A DNA stretch of 64,000 nucleotides from Trichoplax adhaerens (GCF_000150275.1 NW_002060946.1:6739855-6803854); one strand, 5' to 3'. Shown: positions 53,801 to 64,000, counted from the first letter of the stretch. Numbers and translations are program-made. The notes: generated from the sequence alone by a model not told the origin.

Positions 53801-56800
53801 CAAGCTGCTGAACTTGCCGCTCGCGGTAATAGTATGTCGACTGATGAAACAGCAGCATTAATGGCATCACATCAACGTGAGTTAGCTGAATTAGAGAATA
53901 AACTTGATCAGGATAAGCACCGTCAAAAACTAGCATTAAAAGAGAAATTACGTAAAAGGAAAAAGAATAAGCAACAAGAATTTGTTGATAAACAGGAACA
54001 AGAATTGGAAAAAGAGACGCTTGAACAAGAGAAAGAACTTTCTGAAGTTCGCAAAAAGAACGTTAAGGAGGCTGAAAAACAGGCCATGATCGCTGGTATA
54101 CAACAAAACGGCGTCGAAGCTGGTGATTTAATCGTACGTAGAGTATTAGAACAACGTCACGCTGATGAAATGAAAGCCTTAGAGAAACAGTTTGAAGCCG
54201 AACGTAAAAAGAGCGTCGACGATGCGTTAACGGTATTATTAAAGAAACAGGCAGCAGAACGTGAAGCAATGTTAGCAAAACATCAGAGCGAATTGGAAGA
54301 TCTTGAAAACTCTGATTTAGCACCAGATGAATTAGAACAGCAGAAATCGAACTTATTAAATAAACAGCAATTAGAGTTGAGCAAATTGGAGCAAAAGCAT
54401 GAAGATCAACGTAAACGATTAGAACGTAGTACATTAACTGATTTAGAAGTCAAGTTTGCCAATGAAAAACTGAAATTGAAAGAACAACAGTATAAGGAAT
54501 ATGCTGACGCATTAAGTCAGTTAACACCAGAACAAGATGCTGCTGTTAAAGTTGAAAAGGCCAAAGTAGCTGCACAAGATTTAGATAATTTGCGGAAAAA
54601 ACTGGAAGTACAACGTCAAGAACAAGAAGAAAAATTGAAGCAAGAACGTAATGCGTTTGAGACTCAGGCAGAAGATGATCTTGCTAAAGCAATTAAAGAC
54701 TTCGATAAACAATTAGAGAAAGAAATGGACTTACAGAAACAAAAGTTAAAGCAAGATATTGAAGAATTGGACGCTCGGAAAACTAAAGCAATAGAGGAAA
54801 AGAAAGAACAAGCTAAACAAGAATTGGAAGCGAAGCAGAAATCTGGTAGTAGTAAGGAAGAATTGCAGCGCTTAACTGATCAACATGAAAAAGATTTACT
54901 AGCGTTACAAAACAAATTGGATGCTGACCGTATGCGCATGGAAAGTAGTTTGCAAGAGAAGTTACGTAAGCGCAAAGAAGCTGCTCGCAAAAAGAAGGTT
55001 CAAGACGTTGAAGCCGCATTAGATGAAAGTAAGAGAGAGCACGAAGAAGAATTGCATAAACAAGAAGAAGAAATTAAGAAGGCGGAAGTAGAAGCGTTGT
55101 CAGAGGTATTACACAAAGCTGCTAAGGAGAATGAATCATTGCAACAAACAATTCCAGGACAGACGACGTCTCAAGCACAGTTATCATCAGTCATATCAGG
55201 CCAGCAAGCATTGTCTACAGCTATGCCCGCATCATTCCAAATGGCAGCCCCACTGTTAGATAACGAGTTGAGTAATCTTTTAGTAGGGTCACCACTATAC
55301 GCTAAATTAGATGAAATACGCAGCCTTATACGTGAAGGTCCAAAATCAGATAACGAGGCAAATAATGACAGTGGCTACATTGATCCTAAAGATGCTACGT
55401 GGATTAATGATACAGCTTTGATCCCTCTAGACATTCAGAAATTAAACTCTCGCCTGTTTATTGTCTACAAATTTGGACAATTTATTTCCGATTTGCTTTC
55501 AATAGAATGCCAGCATCCAACAGTCACCCTGTTAATTGCTGAAAAGATTCCACCCAATAATCACTTACATCATAATGCTTATCGTAATTCTTTCTATTAT
55601 GATTCACATAATCGCTTCTTATACATCAGAGTTGAGCGATTAGAGAATGTTGGAGAATTTGTACTCGTTTTAACCCACATTTTATCCCATATTAAGTGTG
55701 GTGATATGATCAATGACAATAATCCAGGATTTGCTGCTAAATTTTATGCTGGTTTGTCAGTTTTGTGTGATGACCTCTTCTTCTCGCGCTACAAGACTTC
55801 AACAGCTGTAACTAGTCAAGATCGAAAAGGACTACATTTACTGCAAGTTTTATTTGGTAGTGCTTCGAACCATGCTGACAAAGTCAATGTTGTCGATAAT
55901 CTGTTAGATATGAAATTGAAACGAGGCAATGATGAAGCTGCGTTTTCTAAAGAACAATTGCGATCGCGATTATCACAATATTCAGATTTCACAGTTAGTT
56001 CTAAATTACATGAATACCTTGGCTCTATACATGATCGACTAAGTTTAGCCCGTGAACATGGTAAGTATTCTAATGTTGACTAAATAGCTATTGATGTAAT
56101 GTTACAAATTGTTTGTTAAAAGTATTGCATTGTTTTGGCTAGGTATCGAGGACTATGTCGATAAAAAACTGATGGAAATCAAAGCTATTGATAATTCTGA
56201 TACTACATATCATTCTCATGCTGTGACTGCAACACCGGCTACTGGTAAAAACATGATTAGACAATTGACTCGAACACAATCCAAATTGTCTTCAAATGGA
56301 CATATCGGACGAAATGCTGCTTATGAAATCTCTGGAGCTAAGACCCCACAAGTGGCACCTGCAGCTACTGATGCAGAATCATATCAGCGATTTATGCAGG
56401 TAACTAACCTATTCTTAAATTACTAAGTATTAATATTGTAGTCGCGGTATACCATGTTTAGAATTATCATTTTAAACGGTATTTTCTCATCAGATCAATA
56501 TACCATTTTCTTAAGTAAAGGCACCAGTACTGATTTGATCTGTTTATGAGACTTTTAATTAAAGTTACTCAAGCGTGTGCTACTATATCTATTATCCAAA
56601 TTAGATACAAATCAGCGATTTGGAAGAACGTATTGACAACGTATCGCAAGAGTTTAGTGATATAGCACGAGAAGTTATTGATACTTCTTCATTAATGACG
56701 TCATTGGAGGAAGAACGAAATGCTCAAATTGATTACTTGAAGACCATACCAGAGTCAAGCTCAGCTTATAAGAAAAAATCGAGAGAATTGAAGGATACCA

Positions 56801-56931
56801 CTGCTAAATTGGTCGATGCAAAATTGCGTTTACAAGCTGCATCGATTAAAAAGGAGCAACATCAAACTAAACTTGAAGAACTACAACAGCAATTAATGGA
56901 GAAAAATCAACAACTATCTAAGAAATCGTAA
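32850..56931 (+). CDS. Giant single-pass membrane protein (>=7,800 aa) with GCC2/GCC3 ectodomain and coiled-coil cytoplasmic tail; 5' end missing
   Basis: Exons 32850-32937, 33098-37490, 37722-56060, 56143-56399 and 56605-56931 (TAA) join in phase to at least 7,800 residues, counted from the first complete codon at 32851. The third exon alone is 18,339 nt. Order: residues 1-~5,817 are GCC2/GCC3 (ephrin-receptor-like) modules of the type CPAGYYC...PxPCPxGTYxNxTGxxxxxDCxxC, with very many N-x-S/T sites. A spacer with a tetrabasic site follows (~5,988), then a cupredoxin-like beta domain (~6,003-6,100), a transmembrane helix (6132-6156), charged coiled coils (~6,200-7,300), a globular domain (~7,384-7,606) and a coiled-coil tail. 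Multi-GCC2/GCC3 proteins occur in many protists and early animals, and few have known functions. I infer a cell-surface stalk or adhesion/sensing protein anchored to the cytoskeleton. The N-terminus and signal peptide are unresolved. Confidence 0.93.
33290..34175 (+). repeat. Nearly identical 291-bp (97-residue) in-frame triplication in the ectodomain
   Basis: The coding word TGTACTCAATGCCCAGCTGG starts at 33341, 33632 and 33923, exactly 291 bp apart. The units are almost identical at DNA level, including silent positions, and a diverged fourth partial unit begins near 34170. Each unit holds two GCC2/GCC3 modules (CPAGSACSNPAASPVSC... and CDPGYYSTLGEAGCTACPLG). Identity at synonymous sites points to recent unequal crossing-over or gene conversion. 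Such a block is also prone to copy-number variation and assembly collapse. Confidence 0.93.
39000..49700 (+). repeat. ~2.1-kb (~700-residue) super-modules repeated at least five times in the ectodomain
   Basis: A distinctive non-canonical segment, C-x-CP...GG-x-C (for example CNGCLCPTNVTGGLC, GCFCSNSTTGGQC, SCMCPAQVVGGRC, QCSCPTTNYTGGRC), recurs with its GG codons at 41189, 43271, 45365 and 47477. A remnant (NFCTSDIKAGPC) lies near 49590, so spacing is 2.08-2.11 kb. A second marker (YQNLPGQSAC, YQNEMAQISC, YQAFAGQGNC, YQDEVGQGTC) keeps the same register about 460 bp downstream of each. A looser relative near 39255 may be an earlier copy. DNA identity is low, so these are old duplications within one exon. 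Confidence 0.8.
51200..51540 (+). other. Juxtamembrane spacer: tetrabasic site and cupredoxin-like beta domain
   Basis: After the last cysteine modules comes a Gln/Asn-rich spacer with KRRRLL at residues 5988-5993, which could be a proprotein-convertase site (the P4 position is Lys, not the classical Arg). A ~100-residue beta-rich segment follows (CIKTNEVILFKI ... NFAYMFTQKGVYVFVDA). The 'F-x-F-x-x-x-G-x-Y-x-F' strand near its end is typical of cupredoxin folds. I do not see the His/Cys/His/Met copper ligands, so it would be non-metal-binding. The domain assignment rests on pattern only. Confidence 0.4.
51635..51709 (+). other. Single transmembrane helix of the giant protein
   Basis: Residues 6132-6156 read WPLIFGLLGLIGALVLLLVIV VIAW, a 25-residue uninterrupted hydrophobic stretch. 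It is followed by the basic stop-transfer segment KPKEAGFYSRKTLRPRYK. Orientation is therefore cysteine-rich part outside and coiled coils inside (type I). No other comparable helix occurs in the protein. Confidence 0.96.
51720..55200 (+). other. Cytoplasmic coiled-coil region with about six degenerate repeats ending in a basic cluster
   Basis: About 1,100 residues are rich in E, K, R, Q, L and A, with heptad-like spacing. Six repeats can be recognised by an acidic start (SxEEvxxLlxxHexEl), a middle (xLdxKLDxDrxRQ) and a basic end (lkEKLrKRkKxK). They lie at about 52567, 52966, 53336, 53839, 54324 (partial) and 54856. Examples of the basic end are RERLAKRRKDK, KRRLEDRRKRR, KERLVNRRMKR, KEKLRKRKKNK and QEKLRKRKEAARKKK. 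Such basic helices could bind actin, microtubules, acidic lipid or calmodulin; the sequence alone cannot tell. Long helices suggest dimerisation. Confidence 0.85.
55385..56142 (+). other. C-terminal globular domain with HxxxH motif, family not recognised
   Basis: Residues ~7384-7606 switch from charged helix to mixed, hydrophobic sequence (ATWINDTALIPLDIQKL, RLFIVYKFGQFISDLL, VTLLIAEKIP, RFLYIRVERLENVGEFVLVL). In VLTHILSHIKCGD the histidines H7479 and H7483 have the spacing of an HExxH zinc-protease motif, but the catalytic Glu is replaced by Ile. No downstream Glu/His in classical context is evident. It may be a degenerate zincin-like fold or an unrelated domain. Conservation of this part in other multi-GCC2/GCC3 giants would show it is a genuine module. 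The coding sequence continues across the intron at 56061-56142. Confidence 0.55.
56143..56931 (+). other. Last two exons of the giant gene: linker and C-terminal coiled coil
   Basis: Exon 56143-56399 encodes IEDYVDKKLMEIKAI and a Ser/Thr/Ala-rich, probably disordered linker. Exon 56605-56931 encodes a final coiled coil (ISDLEERIDNVSQEF ... KKSRELKDTTAKLVDAKLRL ... LQQQLMEKNQQLSKKS) and the TAA stop. An ATTAAA hexamer at 56982-56987 is a candidate poly(A) signal. Confidence 0.9.
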
Positions 56932-58249
56932 ATATTAGTTGACTTTGTAGTTATTTCTTATTATAATATTTTAATTATTTGATTAAAGATGAATTAGCTT
57001 AGGACTATTGAACGATAGCTACTCATATGTAGCGATTTATTTCAACTAAATAGATCTAAAATTAGAAAGTCAACAGATAAATAGTTAAGCAAATACGTTT
57101 ATTAAAAATTTTCTATTACAAAGTACATTTATGATAGCACACCATGGACAACATGTACTATTTAGTGCATGGATTAAGATAGCCAACCATTAGGCATCTT
57201 GAGCGTATTTGCAATTTTTTAATGCTAGTTTTATTGAGTAGCTTTATTTATAACCATTTTTTCAACATTAATGCTGTTTGATACTACCAGTCTTGTATTC
57301 AACATTATTTTTGCAATATTAACTGGTGGTAATATTGCATTTACCAATAATCATTTGCAATTTTTTTAACCAACTGTTTTAGATATCGTTTTTTTAAGTG
57401 TACTAAAGTAGAATTAAGGTACCTTGTTTAGATCAAATGTTTGTCGTATATTAAAAGATTAGATACAATTTTTATAATTATTATGGTATTGCATTTAAAC
57501 TAGAAAAACATAATCTAGACGAAAAATGTCACTTACATTTGATGTATTATAGCATTAGTTGGCGTTTATCCAACTTTATTTTGTAATCCGACTTGGATAA
57601 GGTATATTACCATAATAGAAATGATGTTATTTTCCTTTTAGGATAATTTTTGTATTTTGTACGCAACATTCGTTTTTAATCATATCAATTAGCGTAGTAT
57701 AAGATAAAAAATGACACAAGTCTTGCTGAACTGGTGATGAAAATATCAATGATTCCGTTCGCAAATGCAATTGGAGAGTTTCTTTGCCCGGTCTATTTGT
57801 TATTACATTCTAGATCATTTTTCATGGGCATTCAATCAATATCGAGTAAACAACACTTATGAAATGAATTGGTCTTGCAATTGCAGCTAATATCATTGAT
57901 TTTAAAGATTTCAATCATTTTTCATATACATTAGATACAAATTATTTTTAACGGCATTCATTAATATCCAATAAAAAATTCTTACTTAATACTTAATGTA
58001 TCGAATTGGTTGACACTTCTTCTTGAATCATCAATTACAGTTTACTATTTCTTCCAAATTGGTAATAGAATTATAGCATGATGAATTAACTATTTATTGA
58101 TATCCAAATAGTTCTCAATAATCTTGAGATAGTATTAGGGCGAAAATATTGTAATCGATTTATGTTGATCATCAACTTAAATATTGGATATGTAAGAAGT
58201 ACCACCTAAGATGTTTGCAATAACTGAACACTGAGTTAGCTAGGTGACG
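56932..58249. other. 3' flank of the giant gene, no gene seen
   Basis: Very AT-rich DNA with no splice-compatible coding segments and no long open frame. A loosely repeated 'catttttcat-gg/aca-ttcaat-aatatc' phrase occurs near 57816 and 57916. Confidence 0.45.
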
Positions 58250-59640
58250 AATTTCCAACACAAATACATTATAATTCTTTGATTTTACTGCAAAATAAAT
58301 GCGGTTTTAAATTTAGATTTCTATTATATTGGCACTACCATATCAGAATTTAATAAATAAATTCCATTCTACTTTCCCGAACGAAACTCCAGTAGAGCTC
58401 TAGGGTATATAGCGAGTAAAGTTTGAGTTTAATTTCTTATATCCCATTACTATTTAAGTATTGCAATATCAGAGTTCATTAGATTGATTATATACTACTT
58501 TCCTGACTAAACTTCGATCTCTACATTCAACTCATAGTGTATTGCTGTGCTAAGCTTCAAGAGAGCTCTATGTGATATAGGATAAATAAAGTTGGCGTCT
58601 AGATTCTCATCTTCTGTCACTTCATAGGTACTGCTATGTCAAAATTAGCTTAATTCCACGCTGCTTTTCTGAACTAATCTCCAACTCCTATATCATATGT
58701 AGTGAGCTCAGTTCGAGAATAGTTCTCTTATATTCTATTAAACTAATTATTATATCGCTATTTCCATATCAAAATTTGTGGTATTAATTCTGCACTACTT
58801 TCTAGAGTTAAACTCCAATCTCTATATGATATGTTATACAGTGAGCAAATTTTAAATTAACCTTCCCTATTCCATTAATATACCGACATTGCCATATCAA
58901 ACTCCAATTTCTATGTGGCATTTAGTAGAATACGTATTGTTTGAGCTAGTGCATATTACATTATTATATATAGAGGCACTACCATATCAGACTGTATCAG
59001 ATTAATTTTACTTTACTTTCCGTATCTAAACTCTGATAGGGTTCTATATGATATGCTCGTCTAGTTAGTGAAACTGAAATTAGTTTCTTGTATTCTATTA
59101 TTAGACAGGTCTTTACTATATGGCTTTACTGGATTAATTCTATGCTATTTCCCTTAAATTAAACTTCAATTTCTATAAGATACATAGTGGGCACAATTCA
59201 TGATAGTTCTTTCATATTCTATTGAATACATTAGTATTATCATATCAGAGTTTTACTAGATTAATTTTACGCTATTTCTCTGAACTAAACTTTAATCTCT
59301 AATCTGCATAGTTTCGGGTTAGTCTTGCACATTTTATTAAGGTAGCATATAAGCATTGCTATATCAGAATTGATCAAGTTAATTCGACTTACTTTCCTAA
59401 CCTAGACTCTAATCTCTATACAGTATACAGTATATCGTTATAATTTAAAGCTAGCTTTTCATTTCTCCGTTAATATACATGAAGGTATTACCATTTCCGA
59501 ATGAATTCGATTAATACGTCGCTATTTTCCAGAACTAAAACCTCAACTTTTACACAATATCCAGCATTATAGGCATCATTTGAAATTTATCTCCCATATT
59601 CTATTATTTTATTGCCTATTAGAGTAAAAATTTTATAATT
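58250..59640. repeat. Degenerate ~120-165-bp tandem repeats, about 10 copies
   Basis: The recurring phrase 'ctactttcc-gaactaaactccaatctctatat' appears in variants near 58366, 58493, 58660, 58793, 58900, 59012, 59147, 59270, 59390 and 59518. It is usually preceded by 'ccatatcagaatt-at-agattaatt' and followed by 'catagtgagc-aagttt'. Copies are old and variable in length. Confidence 0.75.
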
Positions 59641-60239
59641 TATTAAGTTAAATCTAGCTGTATGTTTTACTTCAGCTTAAAACTTTCAGTACAAGAAAGA
59701 TCGATTTTAGCATACTCTTGCAAAATAGGTTAGATAAGGCTATAAGTTGCAGTGCTATAAAGGTTGAAGATGATTTTATACCTATTTTATACCTGCATCG
59801 ATACAGCTTATAAACTTACCTAACCCACTTCAAAATATTTGTATATCGTACTTAAAGCTAAAAGTTTAAGTTGGCAAAACCTAGAAACAATACGTCAGTA
59901 TTTCGTCATTTAATATTTATTTCTTTTCCCACGAGCTCAACTGAATTATTGATATGATCGTAATTTACAAAAAGGTTAGCGCCAATCAGCCAATATAATA
60001 TTTTACTAAATTTTGGATAGACTGCATAATATGCAGCATCTATCAAGAGATTCACCATGAAATCGAGGGTTCCCATGAGATAATGACACATAATTTTCGT
60101 TGTCATGATACCAATTCCCAGATCAATGTGTCTAGACTAGTTATTATTTTTATTTTTCATCATGTTGACTAGGAGGCTACCTACCTATCTACCGATAGAA
60201 TACTCGATTAAGATCCATTATTACAACATTTTAATCGGT
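59641..60239. other. Intergenic spacer, no gene seen
   Basis: AT-rich DNA between two repeat fields. The - strand frame at 59906-60106 has no recognisable motif. Confidence 0.4.
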
Positions 60240-61170
60240 GATTCATGTAGATTTGAGTATGTGAGACGACTATTTAATAAGTCTACTTACCGATTTGGGT
60301 GTGTAACAAGACGATTATATAATAAGTCTAGCTACGGATTTGAGTGTGTAAGACGATGGTTTTTTAAGTCTACAGTACTTATAGACTTGAGTTCGTAAAG
60401 TGACGATTTAATAAGTCTACCTGCCGATTCGAGTGTGCAAGACGATGATTTAATATGTCCACTTACAGATTTGAGTGTGTAAGGAGATAGATAGTTTAAT
60501 AACTCTATTTGCAAATCGGAATGTAAAAGACGACGGTTTAATAAGTAGTCTAGCCTGATCCTAATCCTAAGTAACTGCTTACTACTTGCAGATTTGAGTG
60601 GGATAAGACTGTGGTTTAGCATTTCTACTTGCAGATTTGAGTGTGTAAGACGATGGTAAATAAATCTACTTATAGATTTTAGTGTATAATTAAACGATGG
60701 TTTAATAAATTTGCTTAAATATTAGACTCAGATTTGAGTACAAAACGATGATTTAATAAATTTATTTACAGATTTAAGCGTACAAGACGATGGTTCAATA
60801 ATCTACTTATAAATTAGACTCAGATTTGACTACATAAGACGATGGTTTAATAAATTCGCTTACAGATTAGACTCAGGTTTGAGTGTGTAAGACAATGAAT
60901 GGTTTAATAAATCTACTTACAGATTCAACTTCGCTTTGAGTGTATATGACGACGATTTAATAAGTCTACTTTACTATCTAGTCTGCCTAAACCCAAGAAC
61001 TACTAGATACATCAGAAAGGTATATCTATAGAGGTAGCCCATGCCTAACCCTAATCTTAAATCTAGTTACAGATTTGTGTAGATAACAGGATAGCTTAAT
61101 TAGGCTACCTACAAATTTGAGTGTGTAAGACGATGGCTTAATTAATCTACTTCTTGATTTGAGTGTAAAG
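60240..61170. repeat. ~42-46-bp tandem repeats, roughly 20 copies
   Basis: The consensus is close to 'gatttgagtgtgtaagacga' plus 'tggtttaataagtctacttaca'. Copies are visible from about 60250 to 61160, with insertions (for example 'ctaatcctaa' near 60555 and 61050) and one stretch of more diverged units. Open frames on both strands here (60162-60398 +, 60332-60622 -) are simple translations of the repeat and are not called as genes. Confidence 0.85.
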
Positions 61171-62814
61171 TAATTAGTTAGATCGGATTATTTTTAAAAA
61201 CTCTTATGGATTAATTGTCAATGAAAAATGGATGGAATGGACCAATTTTATATCGATCTTGTCGAGCTTTTATTATAATATTTATAGCTAAAGATTGGTC
61301 GACATCTTTCTTTGATTTCTTAATAAATACATGCATTAAAAAAAAATTCCCGCTTACATCATAGCAGGAAATCATTTAACGAAGAATTTTACGGCCGTAT
61401 ACATGATGGGAAATAGTTTAAAATGTTTCAAGAAATAGGTTACATTACAGCATCCATATTAGTGTTCTATTCGAATTGGGCTCAGGTTAGAATTTTAGGA
61501 CAATTTAAAAGTTTGGGCGGGCTTTCGGTTGCAAAGTGTCCTCGAGCTAGTCACTACTGCAGACTAAATGAAGGGATTAATTCCCCCTAAAAGGAGAATC
61601 AAAATCGTTGAATTGGAGATCCTATGTGTAGTATGTTCGTGATTAGATACCCGTTGTCTATAACATCGCATTTTTGAGACGAGAATTTGGTCTCATTCTA
61701 TCCTTAAAGAATTAATCTGTTTCATGTAACTTCTATCTGATTCTCCTAAACTACTGCACTCCATCGCCTGTGGTGATCTACAAATTCAAAAAGCTAACAC
61801 TTTGCTACAACACAAGGTCAAATGAAAAAATTGGATAATGTTATTTATTCATTTATTTTTATTTTTTTATTGTTTCTTATACATAGAAAAAATGACAGCA
61901 AAGGATTCCTTTGTTATCCTTTCCTGTTTATGGCCGTAATATGAAACACCTGTACCATAGACATTATTGCCATAGGTGCTATTATTTTGCTAGCTGCTAT
62001 TGATCAATTTTTTATTTCCATTTTGACTATTTTGAAAACAGTTTGAGTGAAGAGAATCCAATCAAGTTGGCTCCATTAACGCTGACGTAATCTTCCATTT
62101 TTAATACATTTTTCATCACAGATGCTAAAGGGGAGGAATAATGTTTTTCCTCACCATCCTGTCATGGATCCATTCGATATTAAAAGGCTAAAGTCGATAT
62201 TATTCTATTGGAATCACTTTTAGTAGCTTTTGTAGACTTTCTCATTTCAAACAATTTTTTTTAAATTAGAAAATGATAAAATGTTTTTTTTGCTCGATAT
62301 TTCAATTGACTCTAAAATCTAATAGATGAGTATCGAGCAATTCTGGTATTTTTTATTTGTTTGTTTTACCGCCATTTAGAGTGTACAACAAAATACGCGC
62401 CCAGACACATCAAGAAAGATTTCAAAATAGAATCATTGTATTTAAACATGATAATGTATTGACAAACAGATGCTATGGACGATTCAATAACTTTTAGCGT
62501 ATTACTCGAACTTTTATTTACTAAAACTGTTGGTATACATTAATCATGGGCAAAATCAACTTATTGTGTCATGAATACTCATGGTTGATTTGAAACAGGT
62601 GCTTTACCGCCGACAGCTTGTCCGTAGTTGAATAGGATCGATTTTCCTTTAGACGCTATTATAAGGTAAAAAGTAAAGAATAAAATTAAGCCACGCTTGA
62701 ATATCTTGCAAAGGGTTAACAAAGATGACACTGTATTAACACTGTTAGAGTAGTTAAGATACAGTATATTATTTCACCCTTGTTGATATCAAAGCCTACA
62801 GGCCAATTTTGTAA
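61171..62814. other. Intergenic stretch, no supported gene
   Basis: No open frame of useful length and no exon chain was found. The short frame at about 61408 (MGNSLKCFKK, then stop) looks like a myristoylation start but has no continuation. Confidence 0.4.
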
Positions 62815-63190
62815 TATTGGAAAAAAATTTCTTTCCATCTTTTGCTAGTAAAGTGATTAAAAATGAGTTAATGGTTATATGCGTATTCGAAATGAAAAGC
62901 CAATGATAACTAGATAGAGTTATTTTATATTTTCAGCATATTAGTAGAACATAAGTTTCACATCAAAATTTTCTTTCTGTCTTTGGTTAGTAAAGTAGTA
63001 AAAACTTTGTTAGTTCCTCTATTACAATGGAAAGGCCAACGATAAACAGACTAAATTTTTTTTAGTTTAATCCATCAGTAAATGAACAATTTCATCCAAA
63101 ATGTCTTTCTACGTTCTACCTCTTGCTATAGTAAAGAGGTCATTTTACCAAGTGCTAAAGGTAAAAGGCTAACGATGAATGGTTGGAAAT
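62815..63190. repeat. ~130-140-bp degenerate repeat, 3 copies
   Basis: The phrase 'tttctttc-atcttttg-tagtaaagt-gt-aaaa' recurs near 62830, 62972 and 63101. Each copy is followed by 'aatg-aaaggccaacgataa'. Copies are clearly diverged. Confidence 0.6.
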
Positions 63191-63360
63191 CCCTCTTACT
63201 CTAGCATTAGAAAATAGAATTGTTCAAAAAATGACTCAGACTGCCGTATTTTCTTATCCAATATGATTAATAATGAAGTACTATGCGGTAACGGCAACCA
63301 TTTGTAAATCATGGATGCAATATTGAAACTGCCGTAAAAAATAATTACCTATGTCTTGTG

Positions 63361-63668
63361 GACCAATATAAAGTAATAACCTTCATTTATTTTTATGAAT
63401 TACAGTATAGTAGTATGAAAAGTGGACCAATATAAAGTAATAACCATCATTATTTTATGAATTACAGTATAGTAGTATGAAAAGTGGACCAATATAAAGT
63501 AATAACTTTCATTTTTTTATGAATTACAGTATAGTAGTATGAAAAGTGGACCAATATAAAGTAATAACCTTCATTTTTTTATGAATTACAGTATAGTAGT
63601 ATGAAAAGCGGACCAATATAAAGTAATAACCATCATTTTTTTATGAATTACAGTACAGTAGTATGAAA
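63361..63668. repeat. 62-63-bp tandem array, 5 copies
   Basis: The word GACCAATATAAAGTAATAAC starts at 63361, 63424, 63487, 63549 and 63611. Copies are nearly identical and differ mainly in the length of a T run after 'catt'. Each contains 'gaattacagtatagtagtatgaaaa'. Confidence 0.92.
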
Positions 63669-64000
63669 ATAAATCCCATGTAAAAAGATTGCTATGTGTT
63701 GTATGTTATGTTATGATATATACAGCACTATGCCCTCCGGTAGTAAGGGGACGAAAATTGCTTCCTGTCGTTATAGCAGCAGGGTAGATCAGAAGCGAAA
63801 GGTAACTAGGGCACTATAAGATCATTTCAACCGATTCGTTGAAAAAGAATTCATTAGCAAAAATAATTAAACAGCCTAGGTATACTCTAAACTACAATCA
63901 GTGATAAATAAAAAATTCTTCTTTATAACTGTATATCCAAGCCGAAAGTAAATGGAATCAAAATTGTTCCAACTGAAAATATCTCCTTCCGTCAATTAGT
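63669..64000. other. Window end, no gene seen
   Basis: No coding exon or RNA gene is recognisable in the last ~330 bases. Confidence 0.4.

Noticed and set aside
60162-60622. Frames of 78 and 96 codons within the ~44-bp repeat field
   Set aside because: They are translations of the repeat unit with no independent coding features.
61408-61440. MGNSLKCFKK, resembling a myristoylated N-terminus
   Set aside because: It stops immediately, and the following GT does not give a coding exon in phase.

Overview
The window looks like nuclear DNA of an early-branching animal. It is AT-rich, its genes are split by short spliceosomal introns (gtaag donors, pyrimidine-rich ag acceptors), it carries clear metazoan orthologues (an OVO/OVOL zinc-finger factor and a FAM133 protein), and its large introns and intergenic gaps are filled with locally confined tandem repeats. 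A placozoan (Trichoplax/Hoilungia type) is my best guess. That is an inference from base composition and gene style, not a proof. All four recognisable genes lie on the + strand. I saw no convincing rRNA, tRNA, CRISPR array or intact transposon.

Layout: (1) about 152-6731, a finely split gene of about 31-32 exons encoding roughly 860 residues, with a beta-strand-rich, propeller-like N-terminal half and a helical C-terminal half; I could not name the family. (2) 6732-15471, a gene-poor stretch with a GA-microsatellite repeat, a 103-bp tandem array and a decaying 222-bp tandem array. (3) 15472-21111, an OVO/shavenbaby-type C2H2 factor whose SNAG-like first exon (MPKSFLVK...) lies 3.3 kb upstream of the rest. 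(4) 21112-23080, a ~217-bp repeat field and poly-C tracts. (5) 23081-26583, an eight-exon FAM133 homologue whose first intron holds a 179-bp satellite. (6) 26584-32849, intergenic DNA with 75-bp and 131-bp arrays, then a compact promoter-like cluster at 31597-31652 combining an inverted CCAAT box, a CRE, a palindromic RFX X-box and an E-box. (7) 32850-56931, the dominant feature: a giant membrane protein of at least 7,800 residues, 18.3 kb of it in one exon. (8) 56932-64000, repeat-rich 3' intergenic DNA.

The giant protein has about 5,800 residues of GCC2/GCC3 (ephrin-receptor-like) cysteine-rich modules, then a short spacer with a tetrabasic site and a cupredoxin-like beta domain. A single transmembrane helix follows, then about 1,640 cytoplasmic residues made of charged coiled-coil repeats and a globular domain containing HxxxH. 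Its ectodomain grew by two tandem duplication processes: older ~700-residue (~2.1 kb) super-modules and a recent 97-residue triplication. It is the best candidate here for an undescribed system: a very long extracellular stalk coupled to a long cytoplasmic coiled-coil arm. The 5' end and signal peptide of this gene are unresolved. Beyond their shared strand, nothing in the sequence links the four genes functionally.
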